From assembly GCA_903915555.1 (NCBI GenBank), contig CAIWTL010000650.1, positions 1-15,800 of the forward strand: a stretch of 15,800 nt of DNA, given 5' to 3'. The DNA comes from an uncultured Micrococcales bacterium (lineage in GTDB: Bacteria; Actinomycetota; Actinomycetes; S36-B12; GCA-2699445). Position numbers and translations under genes: made by a program. Shown piece after piece: positions 1-7,894 of this stretch. Under the pieces are notes generated by a model. The model did not search any database. It saw nothing but the letters and a program-made list of their open reading frames with translations, and was not told where the DNA came from. The number at the start of each line of letters is the position of its first letter. Position 1 is the first letter of the stretch.

Positions 1-1057
1 CCACCGCCAGATCGGCCAGGACATTGCGCATGAGCGGTTTGTCGTACAGCGCGGATCCGAACGCGTTGCGGTTCTGGGAATGCCAGACAGCCTGGGAGAC
101 GGCTCCTCGCATCAGACCCGTCGCCCCCAACACGCAGTCGAGCCGGGTGGCCGACACCATCTCGACTATGGTCCGGATCCCGCGCCCCTCGTCTCCGAGG
201 CGCAGTCCCACGGTGTCGGCGAGCTCGATCTCACTGGACGCGTTGGAGCGGTTCCCCAACTTGTCCTTGAGGCGTTGGATGCGGAAGGTGTTACGGGTGC
301 CGTCCGGGAGTACCCGCGGGACCAAGAAGCACGTGATGCCGGCAGGAGCCTTCGCCAGGACGAGGAAGACGTCACTCATCGGCGCGGAGCAGAACCATTT
401 GTGGCCGGTGAGCAGGTAGGTGTCGTCACCGACGGGACGGGCCGTGGTTGTGTTGGCGCGGACATCCGACCCGCCCTGCTTCTCGGTCATCGCCATTCCC
501 GCCACGAGACCCGTCTTACGGTCCGGGGGGCGCAACCCGAAGTCGTAGCTCCGGGAACTCAGACCGGCGATCCACGCCTCGGTGTCCGCTGCGCGGCGCA
601 GGGCGGGAACAGCCGCGTACGTCATGGAGACCGGGCACAGGTGTCCCGGCTCGATCTGGGTCCAGGTGATGAATCCGGCGGCCCGCGCGACGTGGGCGCC
701 CTTCTCGCCCGACGTCCACGGATCGGCGTGAAGCCCCCAGTCGACCGAGAAGGACATCAGTTCGTGCCAGGCGGGATGGAATGCCACCTCGTCCACCCGG
801 TTCCCGTAGCGATCGTGGGTCCGAAGGCGGGGCAGATCGCGATTGGCCTCGAGACCGCGTTCCCGCCACTGTGGTGAGCCCGCGGCGCGTCCCAGCGTCC
901 GCAGCCGGTCGGTGTGGTGGTCGGCGCCATGACGCGCGACGGCCTCCACCAGGGGGACATCGGCTGCGAAGGCATCGCGGACCGGGATCGGCGGGGATTG
1001 GTTCTCGACGACATGCGTATCGGTCGCGCTGGGCGTCGGACGGTCGTGGGTCGTCAC
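1..1057 (-). CDS. aidB: AidB-like acyl-CoA dehydrogenase (C-terminus outside window)
   Basis: I translated the reverse strand by hand from GTG at 1057. It stays open to the window edge, giving about 352 residues, so the C-terminal part is missing. The family is flavin-dependent acyl-CoA dehydrogenases. AidB itself is induced by alkylation stress and binds DNA as well as FAD, while its physiological substrate is uncertain. Seen directly: the AidB-type signature MAMTEKQGGSDVRANT, a following LTGHKWFCSAPMSD stretch, and RLKDKLGNRSNASSEIE, all typical of the AidB branch rather than of fatty-acid-degrading paralogs. The N-terminal extension preceding the dehydrogenase fold also fits AidB. GTG is the only reasonable start. 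A TATTAC hexamer lies about 10 bases upstream of it (1072-1067 on the minus strand), so the message may be leaderless or nearly so. The gene diverges from the FIST/kinase operon across 151 bases. Confidence in the family is high; the exact role is inferred. Confidence 0.85.
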   Translation of the reverse strand, partial: MTTHDRPTPSATDTHVVENQSPPIPVRDAFAADVPLVEAVARHGADHHTDRLRTLGRAAGSPQWRERGLEANRDLPRLRTHDRYGNRVDEVAFHPAWHELMSFSVDWGLHADPWTSGEKGAHVARAAGFITWTQIEPGHLCPVSMTYAAVPALRRAADTEAWIAGLSSRSYDFGLRPPDRKTGLVAGMAMTEKQGGSDVRANTTTARPVGDDTYLLTGHKWFCSAPMSDVFLVLAKAPAGITCFLVPRVLPDGTRNTFRIQRLKDKLGNRSNASSEIELADTVGLRLGDEGRGIRTIVEMVSATRLDCVLGATGLMRGAVSQAVWHSQNRNAFGSALYDKPLMRNVLADLAV

Positions 1058-1208
1058 GCCCCTACGGTAATACCGAACCCGCCGCTGCCGATCAGCCCGC
1101 GGGGCGACCCTGACCGAACCCGGGGAAGTCCCCCAACCACGCCGGACGCACAGCCGAACGGCCACCGCTCCAGTACCGTGGCGTCAACCTCTCCCGTTAG
1201 GCGCGCGA

Positions 1209-2414
1209 ATGATCAGTTTCCACTCAGCCAGTGTTCGTATGGTCAACTCCCGGCGCGCCATGGCGGAGTGCCTGGAGGCCGCGCTGGGGCCCGAGGACAC
1301 CGATTGCGACGTCCTCGTGGTCGCGGCCTCCATGGGTCACGACCATGAGGCGCTGGTGGACGAGGCCCGGCGGATGGCTCCCAGTGCCCGCATCGTCGGC
1401 TCGTCGTGCTGTGGTGTCGTGGGGAGCGAGGGCGTCAGCGAGTCGATGCACGACGTCGCGATCATGGCCATGCGGGGGAACACCGAACTGGCCGTGGCGG
1501 CGGTGCCGTCGATCTCCGGCCGCGACTCTTTCGAGAGGGGTGCTGAACTGGGGCGCTCCCTGAAGGAGCAGTTGCCGACCGTGTCGATGGTCATGTTCCT
1601 CGCGTCGGGGATCGATATCGCCGACGACCTGTGCATCGGTGGACTGGAGTCCGTTCTCGGTGATGGCGTCACCATCTTCGGTGCCACGTCGTCGGACAAC
1701 ATGAAGGGCATCACCAGTTACCAGATGGTCGATGGCTCCGTCCACGAGCACGCGGCCTGGGCTGTCGGGTTCGCGGACCCGACCCTCCACGTCATCACTC
1801 AGGCCACGCACGGTTTCATCGCTGTCGGGGAGCCGATGACCGTCACCCGCGCGGACGGCAACCTGATCCGCGAACTCGATGGCCGGCCAGCCTGGTCGGA
1901 GTACACCCGGAGGCTGGCGCTGCCCGAGTCCGCGACGTGCGGGGACACAATCCCCGTGGGGGCGCTCGGCGAACGCCTGCCCGAGGGGGAGGCTCGGGAG
2001 TACGGCAACGAGCACATCCTGCGGGTGGTCACCAAGCGGGACCCGGACGGAACGATGCACTACGCCACGACCATCGAGGAGGGCACGCCGCTGTGGCTGA
2101 CCGTCCGCGACGAGGAGCGGATCTTCTCCGACATGGATCGCATGATGGACAACATCACCGACCAGATCGGAGACCGGCGGGTGGCTGCAGTCTTCCATGC
2201 CGACTGCCTCGCCCGTGGTCGGTTCCTCTTCAACAAGGTGATGAAGGAGGAACTGGTGGGCCGCATGCAGTACCCCCTCACCCGCGATGATTCGGTGCCG
2301 CCCTGGTTCGGGATGTACGGCTTCGGTGAGTTCGCCCGTCTCGGGGGCCGCAATCAGTACCACAACTACACAACCGCCCTGTATGTGCTCGTGAGGGACG
2401 CCGGCGGGGAATGA
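1209..2414 (+). CDS. FIST N/C-domain sensor protein
   Basis: The 401-residue soluble protein has no signal peptide or membrane segment. Its layout matches FIST proteins: an N-terminal alpha/beta part (about 1-200) with the LVVAASMGHDHEALVDEAR and GSSCCGVVGSEGV stretches, and a C-terminal FIST_C part. The latter carries FHADCLARG (His330, Cys333) and ends in a GFGEFARLGGRNQYHNYTT-type motif near residues 370-390. FIST domains are ligand-binding sensory modules usually found with signalling proteins. A subset (NosP) binds heme and nitric oxide and controls a partner histidine kinase. The stop codon overlaps the start of the hybrid kinase gene (ATGA at 2411-2414), so translation is probably coupled and the two proteins probably work together. 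I infer that this protein senses a small ligand and modulates the kinase. Heme binding cannot be decided from sequence. No clear Shine-Dalgarno precedes the ATG. Confidence 0.88.
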   Translation: MISFHSASVRMVNSRRAMAECLEAALGPEDTDCDVLVVAASMGHDHEALVDEARRMAPSARIVGSSCCGVVGSEGVSESMHDVAIMAMRGNTELAVAAVPSISGRDSFERGAELGRSLKEQLPTVSMVMFLASGIDIADDLCIGGLESVLGDGVTIFGATSSDNMKGITSYQMVDGSVHEHAAWAVGFADPTLHVITQATHGFIAVGEPMTVTRADGNLIRELDGRPAWSEYTRRLALPESATCGDTIPVGALGERLPEGEAREYGNEHILRVVTKRDPDGTMHYATTIEEGTPLWLTVRDEERIFSDMDRMMDNITDQIGDRRVAAVFHADCLARGRFLFNKVMKEELVGRMQYPLTRDDSVPPWFGMYGFGEFARLGGRNQYHNYTTALYVLVRDAGGE

Positions 2415-4582
2415 CGCACGACGACGAGGTCACTGAACTCCGGCATCAGTTGGCGCTGAGCCAGGAGCGGGGGGAACGTCTCCAGGAACAGCTGGCACGT
2501 CTGTCCATCACCCAGCAGCAGTTGATCGAGACGCGCGACCGAGTCGACAGCGAGGTCGAGCGCCTCTCCGGGATGCAGGCCTACAGCATCCAGGTGGTGT
2601 CGGATCCCGATCCTGGTCAGTTCGCGGAAGCGACCGTCGAGGCGGTGTGCGCGATCTTCGAACTGGAGGTGGCGGTTCTCTGGCTGGTCCACGAGGATCA
2701 GCGCCCCATGGAGACTCCCTGGCGCACGGTGGTTCCCCCGGACTCCGGCGACGTGACGCTCGCGGCCGACGACCTGATCAGGGTGGTGGGGGATCTGCGG
2801 TCCTTCGGGAACAGGGCCATGGTGATGGACAGCGGGGGTCGCCTCGGTTCGCTGTTCATGAAGCAGATGGTTGTCGCTCCCTGCCCCGGGCGCGGGGGCC
2901 AGGTCCTCGCGTGGCTCATCGGTGGCGTGCGTGCGGGCCGGAGCGCATTCCACCCGCCGCTCCTGCCGGAACATGGCACTGCCTTCACCGTCTTCGCCAC
3001 ACAGGTGGGCGCGCTGCTGCAGAACCGCAGGGATCAGGAGACGATCGTCACCCAGATGGAACAGGCGCGAGTCGAACGCCAGCAACTGAGCCTGGCGCTG
3101 GAGGGCAGTGCGGCGGGCTTGTGGGACTGGGACCTGCAGAGCGACCGGGTCTACTACTCACCGCGTTGGAAGGAGATGATCGGGTTCGCCCCGAGCGAGC
3201 TCGACTCGTCGTTGGCGACCTGGGAGCAACGCGTCCACCCCGACGATCTACCCGTCACGCGGGAGGCCATCGACCGATGCCTGAAAGGGGAGGACGAGCG
3301 GTACCGCAACGAACACCGCTTGCGGCACGCCGATGGTCATTACGTGTGGATCCTCACCTTGGGCCGGGTCATCCATGACGAGTCCGGTCGTGCGACGCGG
3401 ATGGTCGGTATCCACATCGACATCACCGAACAGCGGGCCGCAGCCGAACGGGCGGAGGCCGCGAACCGTGCCAAGAGTGCGTTCCTGGCCGCCATGAGTC
3501 ACGAGATCCGCACCCCGATGAACGGCGTGCTGGGCATGCTGCGACTGCTGCGCGAGGCAGGTCTGCATGACGAGCAGGAGGAGTACGCCCAACTCGCCGA
3601 GGAGTCGGCGTTGTCCCTCATGGGGCTGCTCGACGATGTGCTGGACCTGTCGCGCATCGAGTCGGGCACCGTGGCGCCGGATGCCTCTCCGTTCGACCCC
3701 GTGCACGAGGTCACCACGGCCGCCCAGATATCCCGGGAAGCCGCCGAGGCCAAGGGGTTGCGCTTGGTTCTCGAGATCTCGGATCGGATTCCCACGCTGC
3801 TGGTCGGGGATGCCCGCCGGATGCGCCAGGTCGTCACGAACCTCGTCTCCAACGCCGTCAAGTTCACTGCGGAGGGTCACGTCGAGGTGACGTGCGGGGG
3901 ACACGGCATCGACGATGGCTACGAACTGACGGTCGAGGTGAGTGACACCGGGGTGGGTATCGCGCCCGAGCATCAACAGAAGATCTTCGAACCCTTCGGT
4001 CAGGCAGACGACTCCATCAGCCGCCGCTACGGAGGTTCCGGGCTGGGTCTCGCGATCTGCCGGGAACTGGTGGAACAGATGGGTGGCCGCATGACACTCA
4101 CCAGTCGACCGGGCGAGGGGTCCACCTTCCGGGTGCGGCTGCCGCTGCCGATCGCACAACCCGTGGCGGGCTCGGCCGACGGAGCCCCCGACGATGTCTG
4201 GCAGGTGGCGCCGGGGCGTGTCGCCCTGCTCGTCGAGGACAACGCAGTGAACCGGCGGCTGGCCCAGGTGATGCTTGAGCGCCTCGGATTCCGCGTGGAG
4301 ACTGCCGAGGACGGCCTCTCGGGAGTGGAGCGGGTGAAGCGCGGCGGCCTCGACATCGTCTTCATGGACGTGCACATGCCCTTCCTCGACGGGCACGAGG
4401 CCACCCGACAGTTACGTGCCTGGGAAGAGGCGGAGGGACTCGCCCGGCTGCCCATCGTGGCGCTCACAGCCGACGCTATGCCGGAGGAGCGCCTGGCGTG
4501 CCGCGACGCGGGTATGGACGACTACGTGGTCAAGCCGGTGACAACGGTGGCCCTGCGCGAATCAGCGCGACGCTGGGTCTGA
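2411..4582 (+). CDS. Soluble hybrid sensor histidine kinase (coiled coil-GAF-like-PAS-HisKA-HATPase-REC)
   Basis: The 723-residue protein has no transmembrane segment. Domains in order: a coiled coil at about 5-55; a GAF-like region at about 57-215; PAS at about 229-346 with WDWDLQSDRVYYSPRWKEMIG and a PAC tail ending GIHIDITEQ; HisKA with SHEIRTPMNG, phospho-acceptor His364; HATPase with N box NLVSNAVKFT from Asn477, G1 box DTGVGI 512-517 and G2 box GGSGLGL 541-547. A C-terminal receiver carries the acidic pair Glu609/Asp610, phospho-acceptor Asp653 and Lys708. All residues needed for autophosphorylation and internal His-to-Asp transfer are present. No HPt domain or obvious output partner lies next to it, so the output is unknown. 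It overlaps the upstream FIST gene by 4 bases, which suggests the FIST protein is its sensory partner, as in NosP/NahK-type pairs. Its last 21 bases overlap the 3' end of the opposite-strand hydrolase gene. Confidence 0.95.
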   Translation: MTHDDEVTELRHQLALSQERGERLQEQLARLSITQQQLIETRDRVDSEVERLSGMQAYSIQVVSDPDPGQFAEATVEAVCAIFELEVAVLWLVHEDQRPMETPWRTVVPPDSGDVTLAADDLIRVVGDLRSFGNRAMVMDSGGRLGSLFMKQMVVAPCPGRGGQVLAWLIGGVRAGRSAFHPPLLPEHGTAFTVFATQVGALLQNRRDQETIVTQMEQARVERQQLSLALEGSAAGLWDWDLQSDRVYYSPRWKEMIGFAPSELDSSLATWEQRVHPDDLPVTREAIDRCLKGEDERYRNEHRLRHADGHYVWILTLGRVIHDESGRATRMVGIHIDITEQRAAAERAEAANRAKSAFLAAMSHEIRTPMNGVLGMLRLLREAGLHDEQEEYAQLAEESALSLMGLLDDVLDLSRIESGTVAPDASPFDPVHEVTTAAQISREAAEAKGLRLVLEISDRIPTLLVGDARRMRQVVTNLVSNAVKFTAEGHVEVTCGGHGIDDGYELTVEVSDTGVGIAPEHQQKIFEPFGQADDSISRRYGGSGLGLAICRELVEQMGGRMTLTSRPGEGSTFRVRLPLPIAQPVAGSADGAPDDVWQVAPGRVALLVEDNAVNRRLAQVMLERLGFRVETAEDGLSGVERVKRGGLDIVFMDVHMPFLDGHEATRQLRAWEEAEGLARLPIVALTADAMPEERLACRDAGMDDYVVKPVTTVALRESARRWV

Positions 4583-5629
4583 CGCACTCACCTGACGCAG
4601 CACGTCCGTCACGGTGTCGTCCCGGAGCAGATCGAGGTGGCCTGTCCGCGGGAGGTCGATGACGTCACTGCGCTCGGGATTCAGACCGGCTGCGCTGTAC
4701 ACCGGCACGAGACCGTCGCCCAGTGCCACCGACGTCAGATCCGCCCTCGTCGACCCCTTCATCGCGACGACTGCGATGTGCCGCACCTGCGGGGGGATGC
4801 CTACGCCTGTACCGTCACCGAGGTCCTTGATCCCCGTGCTGCGGTGGTCGCCCAATGCAACGATGGGAGCCGCGGCCGCGAAACGGGATCCGAGTCCGAG
4901 GGCTGCCCGGGCGACACGCTCCAACGGGGCACCACGGAAGGGCGAACCGAGCGTGACCACCGTATCGACGGCGTAGATCCACGGCGGTCGTGTCGCGAGT
5001 GCCTCGCTGATCACCAGCCCGCCCATGGAATGGCCGACCAGTACGATGCGTCTCGGGCGCCGGGGCCAACGGGTGATGGCGTCGGCCAGATGGCGGCCGT
5101 TCCCCTCGATGGGTCGGCCACTCGAGTAGCGTGCGGCGGTCACCTCGAACCCTGCGTCGGCGAAGGCGGTGAGGTACGAGTCGGCGAACTGGTCCTGATG
5201 ACCCCCGAGACCGTGGACGAACACGACCAGGGGGGCATCAGGGACGGCGGCGGGAACCTTGCAGAGCAAACGGGTCTGCGGGTTCAGCGGATCGGGGAGG
5301 ACGTCGCCGAACGCCGCCTGCGCGACGGTGATCGTGTCAGTCGCGCCCGGGCCGTCGAACAGGGACTCCGCCTCGGAGCCAGTGGTGCGCTCGAGGGCTG
5401 CTCCGGTCGCATGTCCCACGAGAGTGCTGGCAGTTCCGATCAGATGGTGCACGGTGCGGTGCTGTGCATCGATGATGTCCATCGGCAGCGAACCGGCGGC
5501 GCCCAGGGGCCGCAACCGGCTGCGTACTCGCCCGCGGACAGCGGTCCCCACCTCGGCAACACTGCGGTTGATGCGCGTCATGGCAGCCGCGACCGATGTT
5601 GCGGTAGCCCTGCGCTCAGCGCCGTTCAT
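4562..5629 (-). CDS. Alpha/beta-hydrolase, lipase/esterase-like
   Basis: The 355-residue protein has an alpha/beta-hydrolase core from about residue 130. Seen directly: oxyanion-hole motif FVHGLGG (137-143), nucleophile elbow GHSMGG with Ser201, a likely catalytic acid Asp305 in ALGDGLVP, and catalytic His331 in TGHLDLL. The family hydrolyses lipid or other carboxyl esters; the substrate is not evident. The first 110 residues form an N-terminal extension with no clear signal peptide, so it is probably cytoplasmic or peripherally membrane associated. The ATG at 5629 is preceded by a GGTGAGG-type ribosome binding site and overlaps the stop of a small upstream ORF (ATGA), implying a two-gene operon read from a promoter near 5868-5839. 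The 3' end runs 21 bases into the opposite kinase gene. The divergent PucR-type regulator is a candidate controller. Confidence 0.88.
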   Translation of the reverse strand: MNGAERRATATSVAAAMTRINRSVAEVGTAVRGRVRSRLRPLGAAGSLPMDIIDAQHRTVHHLIGTASTLVGHATGAALERTTGSEAESLFDGPGATDTITVAQAAFGDVLPDPLNPQTRLLCKVPAAVPDAPLVVFVHGLGGHQDQFADSYLTAFADAGFEVTAARYSSGRPIEGNGRHLADAITRWPRRPRRIVLVGHSMGGLVISEALATRPPWIYAVDTVVTLGSPFRGAPLERVARAALGLGSRFAAAAPIVALGDHRSTGIKDLGDGTGVGIPPQVRHIAVVAMKGSTRADLTSVALGDGLVPVYSAAGLNPERSDVIDLPRTGHLDLLRDDTVTDVLRQVSASDPASR

Positions 5630-5823
5630 GCCCTCACCGCCGGAAGGCGGCCGGTCGTGATCCCGGTGGGAACCGTTGTGGTGAAATGCACGACTGAGTG
5701 CCAGGACGTCAGCGACAGGCGGGGGAGTGCCGACGTCTCCAGGATCAAGGCCGCCGCGGACGGTCTGGCGGGGGTCGCCCGACCGGTGGGGCCGGTGCCG
5801 GCGGACATGGCGAGGTTGCTCAT
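5626..5823 (-). CDS. Small 65-residue protein, translationally coupled to the hydrolase
   Basis: I do not recognise this protein. The ORF begins MSNLAMSAGTGPTGR and ends TTGRLPAVRA. Evidence that it is real: GGATGAGG sits just before the ATG at 5823; about 86% of its third codon positions are G or C, as in neighbouring genes; and its stop overlaps the hydrolase ATG as ATGA (5629-5626). A longer reading from an ATG at 5937 would run through the promoter region and is less likely. The protein is rich in Thr, Ala and Pro, with no clear membrane segment and no Cys. It may serve mainly to couple translation to the hydrolase or be a small accessory protein. Function unknown. Confidence 0.5.
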   Translation of the reverse strand: MSNLAMSAGTGPTGRATPARPSAAALILETSALPRLSLTSWHSVVHFTTTVPTGITTGRLPAVRA

Positions 5824-5838
5824 GGCCTCATCCTGCCC

Positions 5839-5868
5839 GTAATACATGCGGCCCGAATCGGGCTCCAA
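5839..5868 (-). promoter_or_regulatory. Promoter of the small-ORF/hydrolase operon with internal palindromic operator
   Basis: On the minus strand TTGGAG (5868-5863) and TATTAC (5844-5839) are separated by 18 bases, a reasonable sigma-70-type arrangement 16 bases before the ATG at 5823. The spacer contains the 13-base palindrome GCCCGAATCGGGC (5851-5863), placed where a bound repressor would block polymerase. The divergent PucR-type regulator gene starts about 70 bases away, making it the obvious candidate. The binding assignment is inference. Confidence 0.5.
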
Positions 5869-5935
5869 TGACAGACTTCGCAGCCTTCTCTTGGTCTTCG
5901 GTGACAAAACTGGCTGCCCGCGGTCACCATGGGGC

Positions 5936-7120
5936 ATGGCTGACGTCCGTGCCCCCCATCCCTGGAGCGCGCTGCCACCCTCCCTCGCGGGGCTGCTCTC
6001 GGCGGCGCTGCCCCGAGCGGTCGAGGCGACCGTTGCGGCGATCGAGGCTGAGGTCCCTGCCTATCGGGAGGCGTGGGACGACCGACTCGGACCCACCGTG
6101 CGCCGGGGGGTGGATCTGGCCCTGAAGCGCATGCTCGAACTGTTCGGCACCGACCAGGCGGCACTGTCGAAACGCGGAGCGCGCTTCTACGAGGGGGTCG
6201 GGGCGGCCGAATACTCCGAAGGACGCTCACTGGAGTCCCTCCTCGCCGCCTACCGCACGGGCGCCCGCGTGGCGTGGGAGCACATGTCCGCGGCCGCGCT
6301 GGCCGCGCAGGTGCAGCCTCATGACCTGGCTGTCCTTGCTGAGAGCATCTTCGTCTACATCGATGAGTTGTCGGCGGCGAGCGCGCAGGGCCACGCGCAG
6401 GCGGACGCCCGGTCGCGTGGCTATCGCGATGTGTTGCGTTCGCAGTTGGTCGCCACTTTGGTCGAGGGGGGGATGGCCGCCGACCCGGTGCGCACCCGGG
6501 CGCTGGCCGAGTCGGCCGGGTGGGAGATCCCCATGACCCTCGCTGTCGCCGTGGTCCCGAAGGCTGAGGCCGGACCGGCCCTCCCGACTTCACCCTTCGA
6601 CGTTCTTGTCCTGGAGCGCGAGAGCGATGCCCTGGTGGTGATCCCGGACCCGTCGGGGGCGGGACGGCGACGCAGTCTCTCCCGAGGCATCTCGGGACCG
6701 GTCTTCGTGGGCAGCGTGCGGCGTCCCGAGCAGGCGAGGGTGTCGCTGGATCAGGCCCTGGCGCTGCGCGGACTGGCCGAGGCCGGCTCTGTTCCGCAGA
6801 CGGGGTTGGTGCTGGCTGTCGATCATCTGCCGGAGTTGCTTCTGGCCGCAGATCCGCTGACCGCCGCTCAAATCGCGGAGCGCGCCCTCGCGCCGTTGGT
6901 CGACGTCCCGCCCGCCAAGCGGGAAGTCCTCACCCGAACTCTTGCGGTCTGGCTCGACACCCAGGGAGACCGTGGTGCGGTCGCACGCGAACTCATCGTC
7001 CACCCCCAGACCGTCAGTTACCGGCTCTCGCGACTGCGGGAGTTGTACGGCGAGCGCCTCGACTCGCCGCGGGAGCGGCTGCTCATCCAGCTGGCGCTGA
7101 TCGGTGTCGGTGCCCCGTGA
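5936..7120 (+). CDS. PucR/CdaR-type transcriptional regulator
   Basis: From the ATG at 5936 this gives 394 residues starting MADVRAPHPWSALPP. The longer reading from 5846 adds 30 residues of unconvincing sequence that overlap the divergent promoter, so I prefer the internal start, although its ribosome binding site (GGGG) is weak. The N-terminal half is helical and matches the actinobacterial group with a conserved stretch like FVYIDELSAASAQGHAQA (about residues 140-157). The C-terminal PucR-type helix-turn-helix is clear: TLAVWLDTQGDRGAVARE followed by HPQTVSYRLSRLRELYG (about 335-372), ending at 394. Such proteins are transcription activators or repressors responding to metabolites through a central degenerate domain. 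The target here is unknown; the divergent hydrolase operon, whose promoter contains a palindrome, is the first candidate. Family confidence is high. Confidence 0.88.
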   Translation: MADVRAPHPWSALPPSLAGLLSAALPRAVEATVAAIEAEVPAYREAWDDRLGPTVRRGVDLALKRMLELFGTDQAALSKRGARFYEGVGAAEYSEGRSLESLLAAYRTGARVAWEHMSAAALAAQVQPHDLAVLAESIFVYIDELSAASAQGHAQADARSRGYRDVLRSQLVATLVEGGMAADPVRTRALAESAGWEIPMTLAVAVVPKAEAGPALPTSPFDVLVLERESDALVVIPDPSGAGRRRSLSRGISGPVFVGSVRRPEQARVSLDQALALRGLAEAGSVPQTGLVLAVDHLPELLLAADPLTAAQIAERALAPLVDVPPAKREVLTRTLAVWLDTQGDRGAVARELIVHPQTVSYRLSRLRELYGERLDSPRERLLIQLALIGVGAP

Positions 7121-7131
7121 TGCGCCCTGAC

Positions 7132-7189
7132 GCCGGAACGTTCCGGCACGGCGCTGCCGCGTCGTGACCCACTTCGGGGGGCATCACGA
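7132..7189 (+). promoter_or_regulatory. Conserved leader: 16-base palindrome plus stem-loop
   Basis: GCCGGAACGTTCCGGC (7132-7147) is a perfect palindrome. It is followed by TCGTGA (7162-7167) pairing with TCACGA (7184-7189), with CCC/GGG able to pair inside. Both are kept in the inverted copy at 9157-9100. The palindrome could be an operator, or could act as a terminator for the preceding regulator gene, which ends 12 bases upstream. In the second copy no gene ends there, which favours a role in the small gene's own control. Confidence 0.45.
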
Positions 7190-7227
7190 GAAGGTCAGAA
7201 TCACATCACTACCAAGGAAACTCCGTC

Positions 7228-7437
7228 ATGACCCCCACCGACCTGCCCACCATCACCACGTTCGCTGATACGCGTATCAGCTCAACCGCCGCCCGTACCG
7301 TGCTGCTGCTGATCGCCGTTGTCATCGGGACCGTTCTCGCGGTGGCGGGCGTCGATCACATGCTCACCTCCCTGACCCCGACCTTCACCGACTCACTATC
7401 TACCTCGGCCACCGCCACCGCCACCGCCACCGCCTGA
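7228..7437 (+). CDS. Small single-pass membrane protein, copy A
   Basis: The 69-residue protein starts MTPTDLPTITTFADTRISS. It has one hydrophobic segment (about residues 24-43, VLLLIAVVIGTVLAVAGV) and a Thr/Ala tail of low complexity encoded by a GCCACC repeat near 7410-7435. An AAGGA ribosome binding site lies about nine bases before the ATG. A close paralog is encoded on the opposite strand at 8858-9061. The near identity of the membrane segment and flanking residues between copies, with the Thr/Ala tail diverged, argues that the reading frame is under selection. Family and function not recognised. A role at the membrane, perhaps with the neighbouring lipoprotein, is a guess from proximity only. 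Confidence 0.7.
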   Translation: MTPTDLPTITTFADTRISSTAARTVLLLIAVVIGTVLAVAGVDHMLTSLTPTFTDSLSTSATATATATA

Positions 7438-7455
7438 CCCCGGTGGGCGCGAACC

Positions 7456-7498
7456 CCACCCACCGCCTCGGCCACAACGATGACCGGGAGGTGGGTGG
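7456..7498 (+). terminator. Hairpin after copy A
   Basis: CCACCCACC (7456-7464) pairs with GGTGGGTGG (7490-7498) around a 25-base loop. There is no T tract, as is common for terminator-like hairpins in high-GC actinobacteria. The same element, with a longer stem, follows the second copy. Confidence 0.5.
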
Positions 7499-7506
7499 TG
7501 TTCCTC

Positions 7507-7894
7507 CGGCCGCTGGAGATGGCCGAAGCGCAATGCTCCCTCGAGACGCCCTCGTGCGATCGAAACCGGAGCATCCCCTGGAGGCACGAGCCACCTTCGC
7601 GCCAGATGCGGTGGGTGTCCACACGCTCGAATGGTGCTGGGGGGACTTCCCTCGGCACCGGATTCGGGCTTCCGCAGGCGAATGAGTGCGAGTTGCACGA
7701 GGGCCTGACGACGAGACGCCGCCAGGCCCACAGTGCTGGACACCCGGGTGATAAGTGTCGGCTATGCCAACTGGTGTCCCGCTCTCACAGACTACGGAAC
7801 GTTAGGGGGTCACGCGAACCGGTTCGTCAGCGGTCGCTGTGGTGGTCCAGCCGGGGTTGTCGTCGTTGACCAGCCACCGGCCACGTCGCTGCTC
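7507..7894. other. Gene-poor stretch without a supported coding region
   Basis: No convincing gene is visible here; the overlapping ORFs show no recognisable family. It contains GGACACC (from 7739) and GGTGTCC about 30 bases later as an inverted pair, and the perfect 12-base palindrome CGAACCGGTTCG (7814-7825). These could be traces of insertion-sequence ends, but no complete element can be drawn. Confidence 0.4.

Larger units (their letters stand above)
7121..7506 (+). repeat. Left arm of inverted duplication (membrane-protein cassette)
   Basis: This segment recurs on the opposite strand at 8787-9168. It carries a leader with a 16-base palindrome, a stem-loop, the small membrane protein gene and its downstream hairpin. 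By eye about nine of ten positions match over the first 270 bases; the match starts sharply at 7121 (paired with 9168), directly after the regulator stop codon, and fades after 7500. Confidence 0.9.

Noticed and set aside
80..877. Plus-strand frame of 265 codons at the left edge
   Set aside because: It mirrors the minus-strand aidB-like reading frame, which carries the family signature.
1224..2363. Long open frame (379 codons) antisense to the FIST gene
   Set aside because: Typical mirror frame of a high-GC gene; composition is His/Arg/Gly/Asp-rich without family motifs, and the opposite strand has a clear FIST protein.
3248..4396. Long open frame (382 codons) antisense to the kinase
   Set aside because: Shadow of the kinase gene, which has all expected motifs in the plus frame.
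4637..5842. Plus-strand frame of 401 codons opposite the hydrolase
   Set aside because: Shadow frame; the minus strand has the Ser-Asp-His hydrolase and the coupled small ORF.
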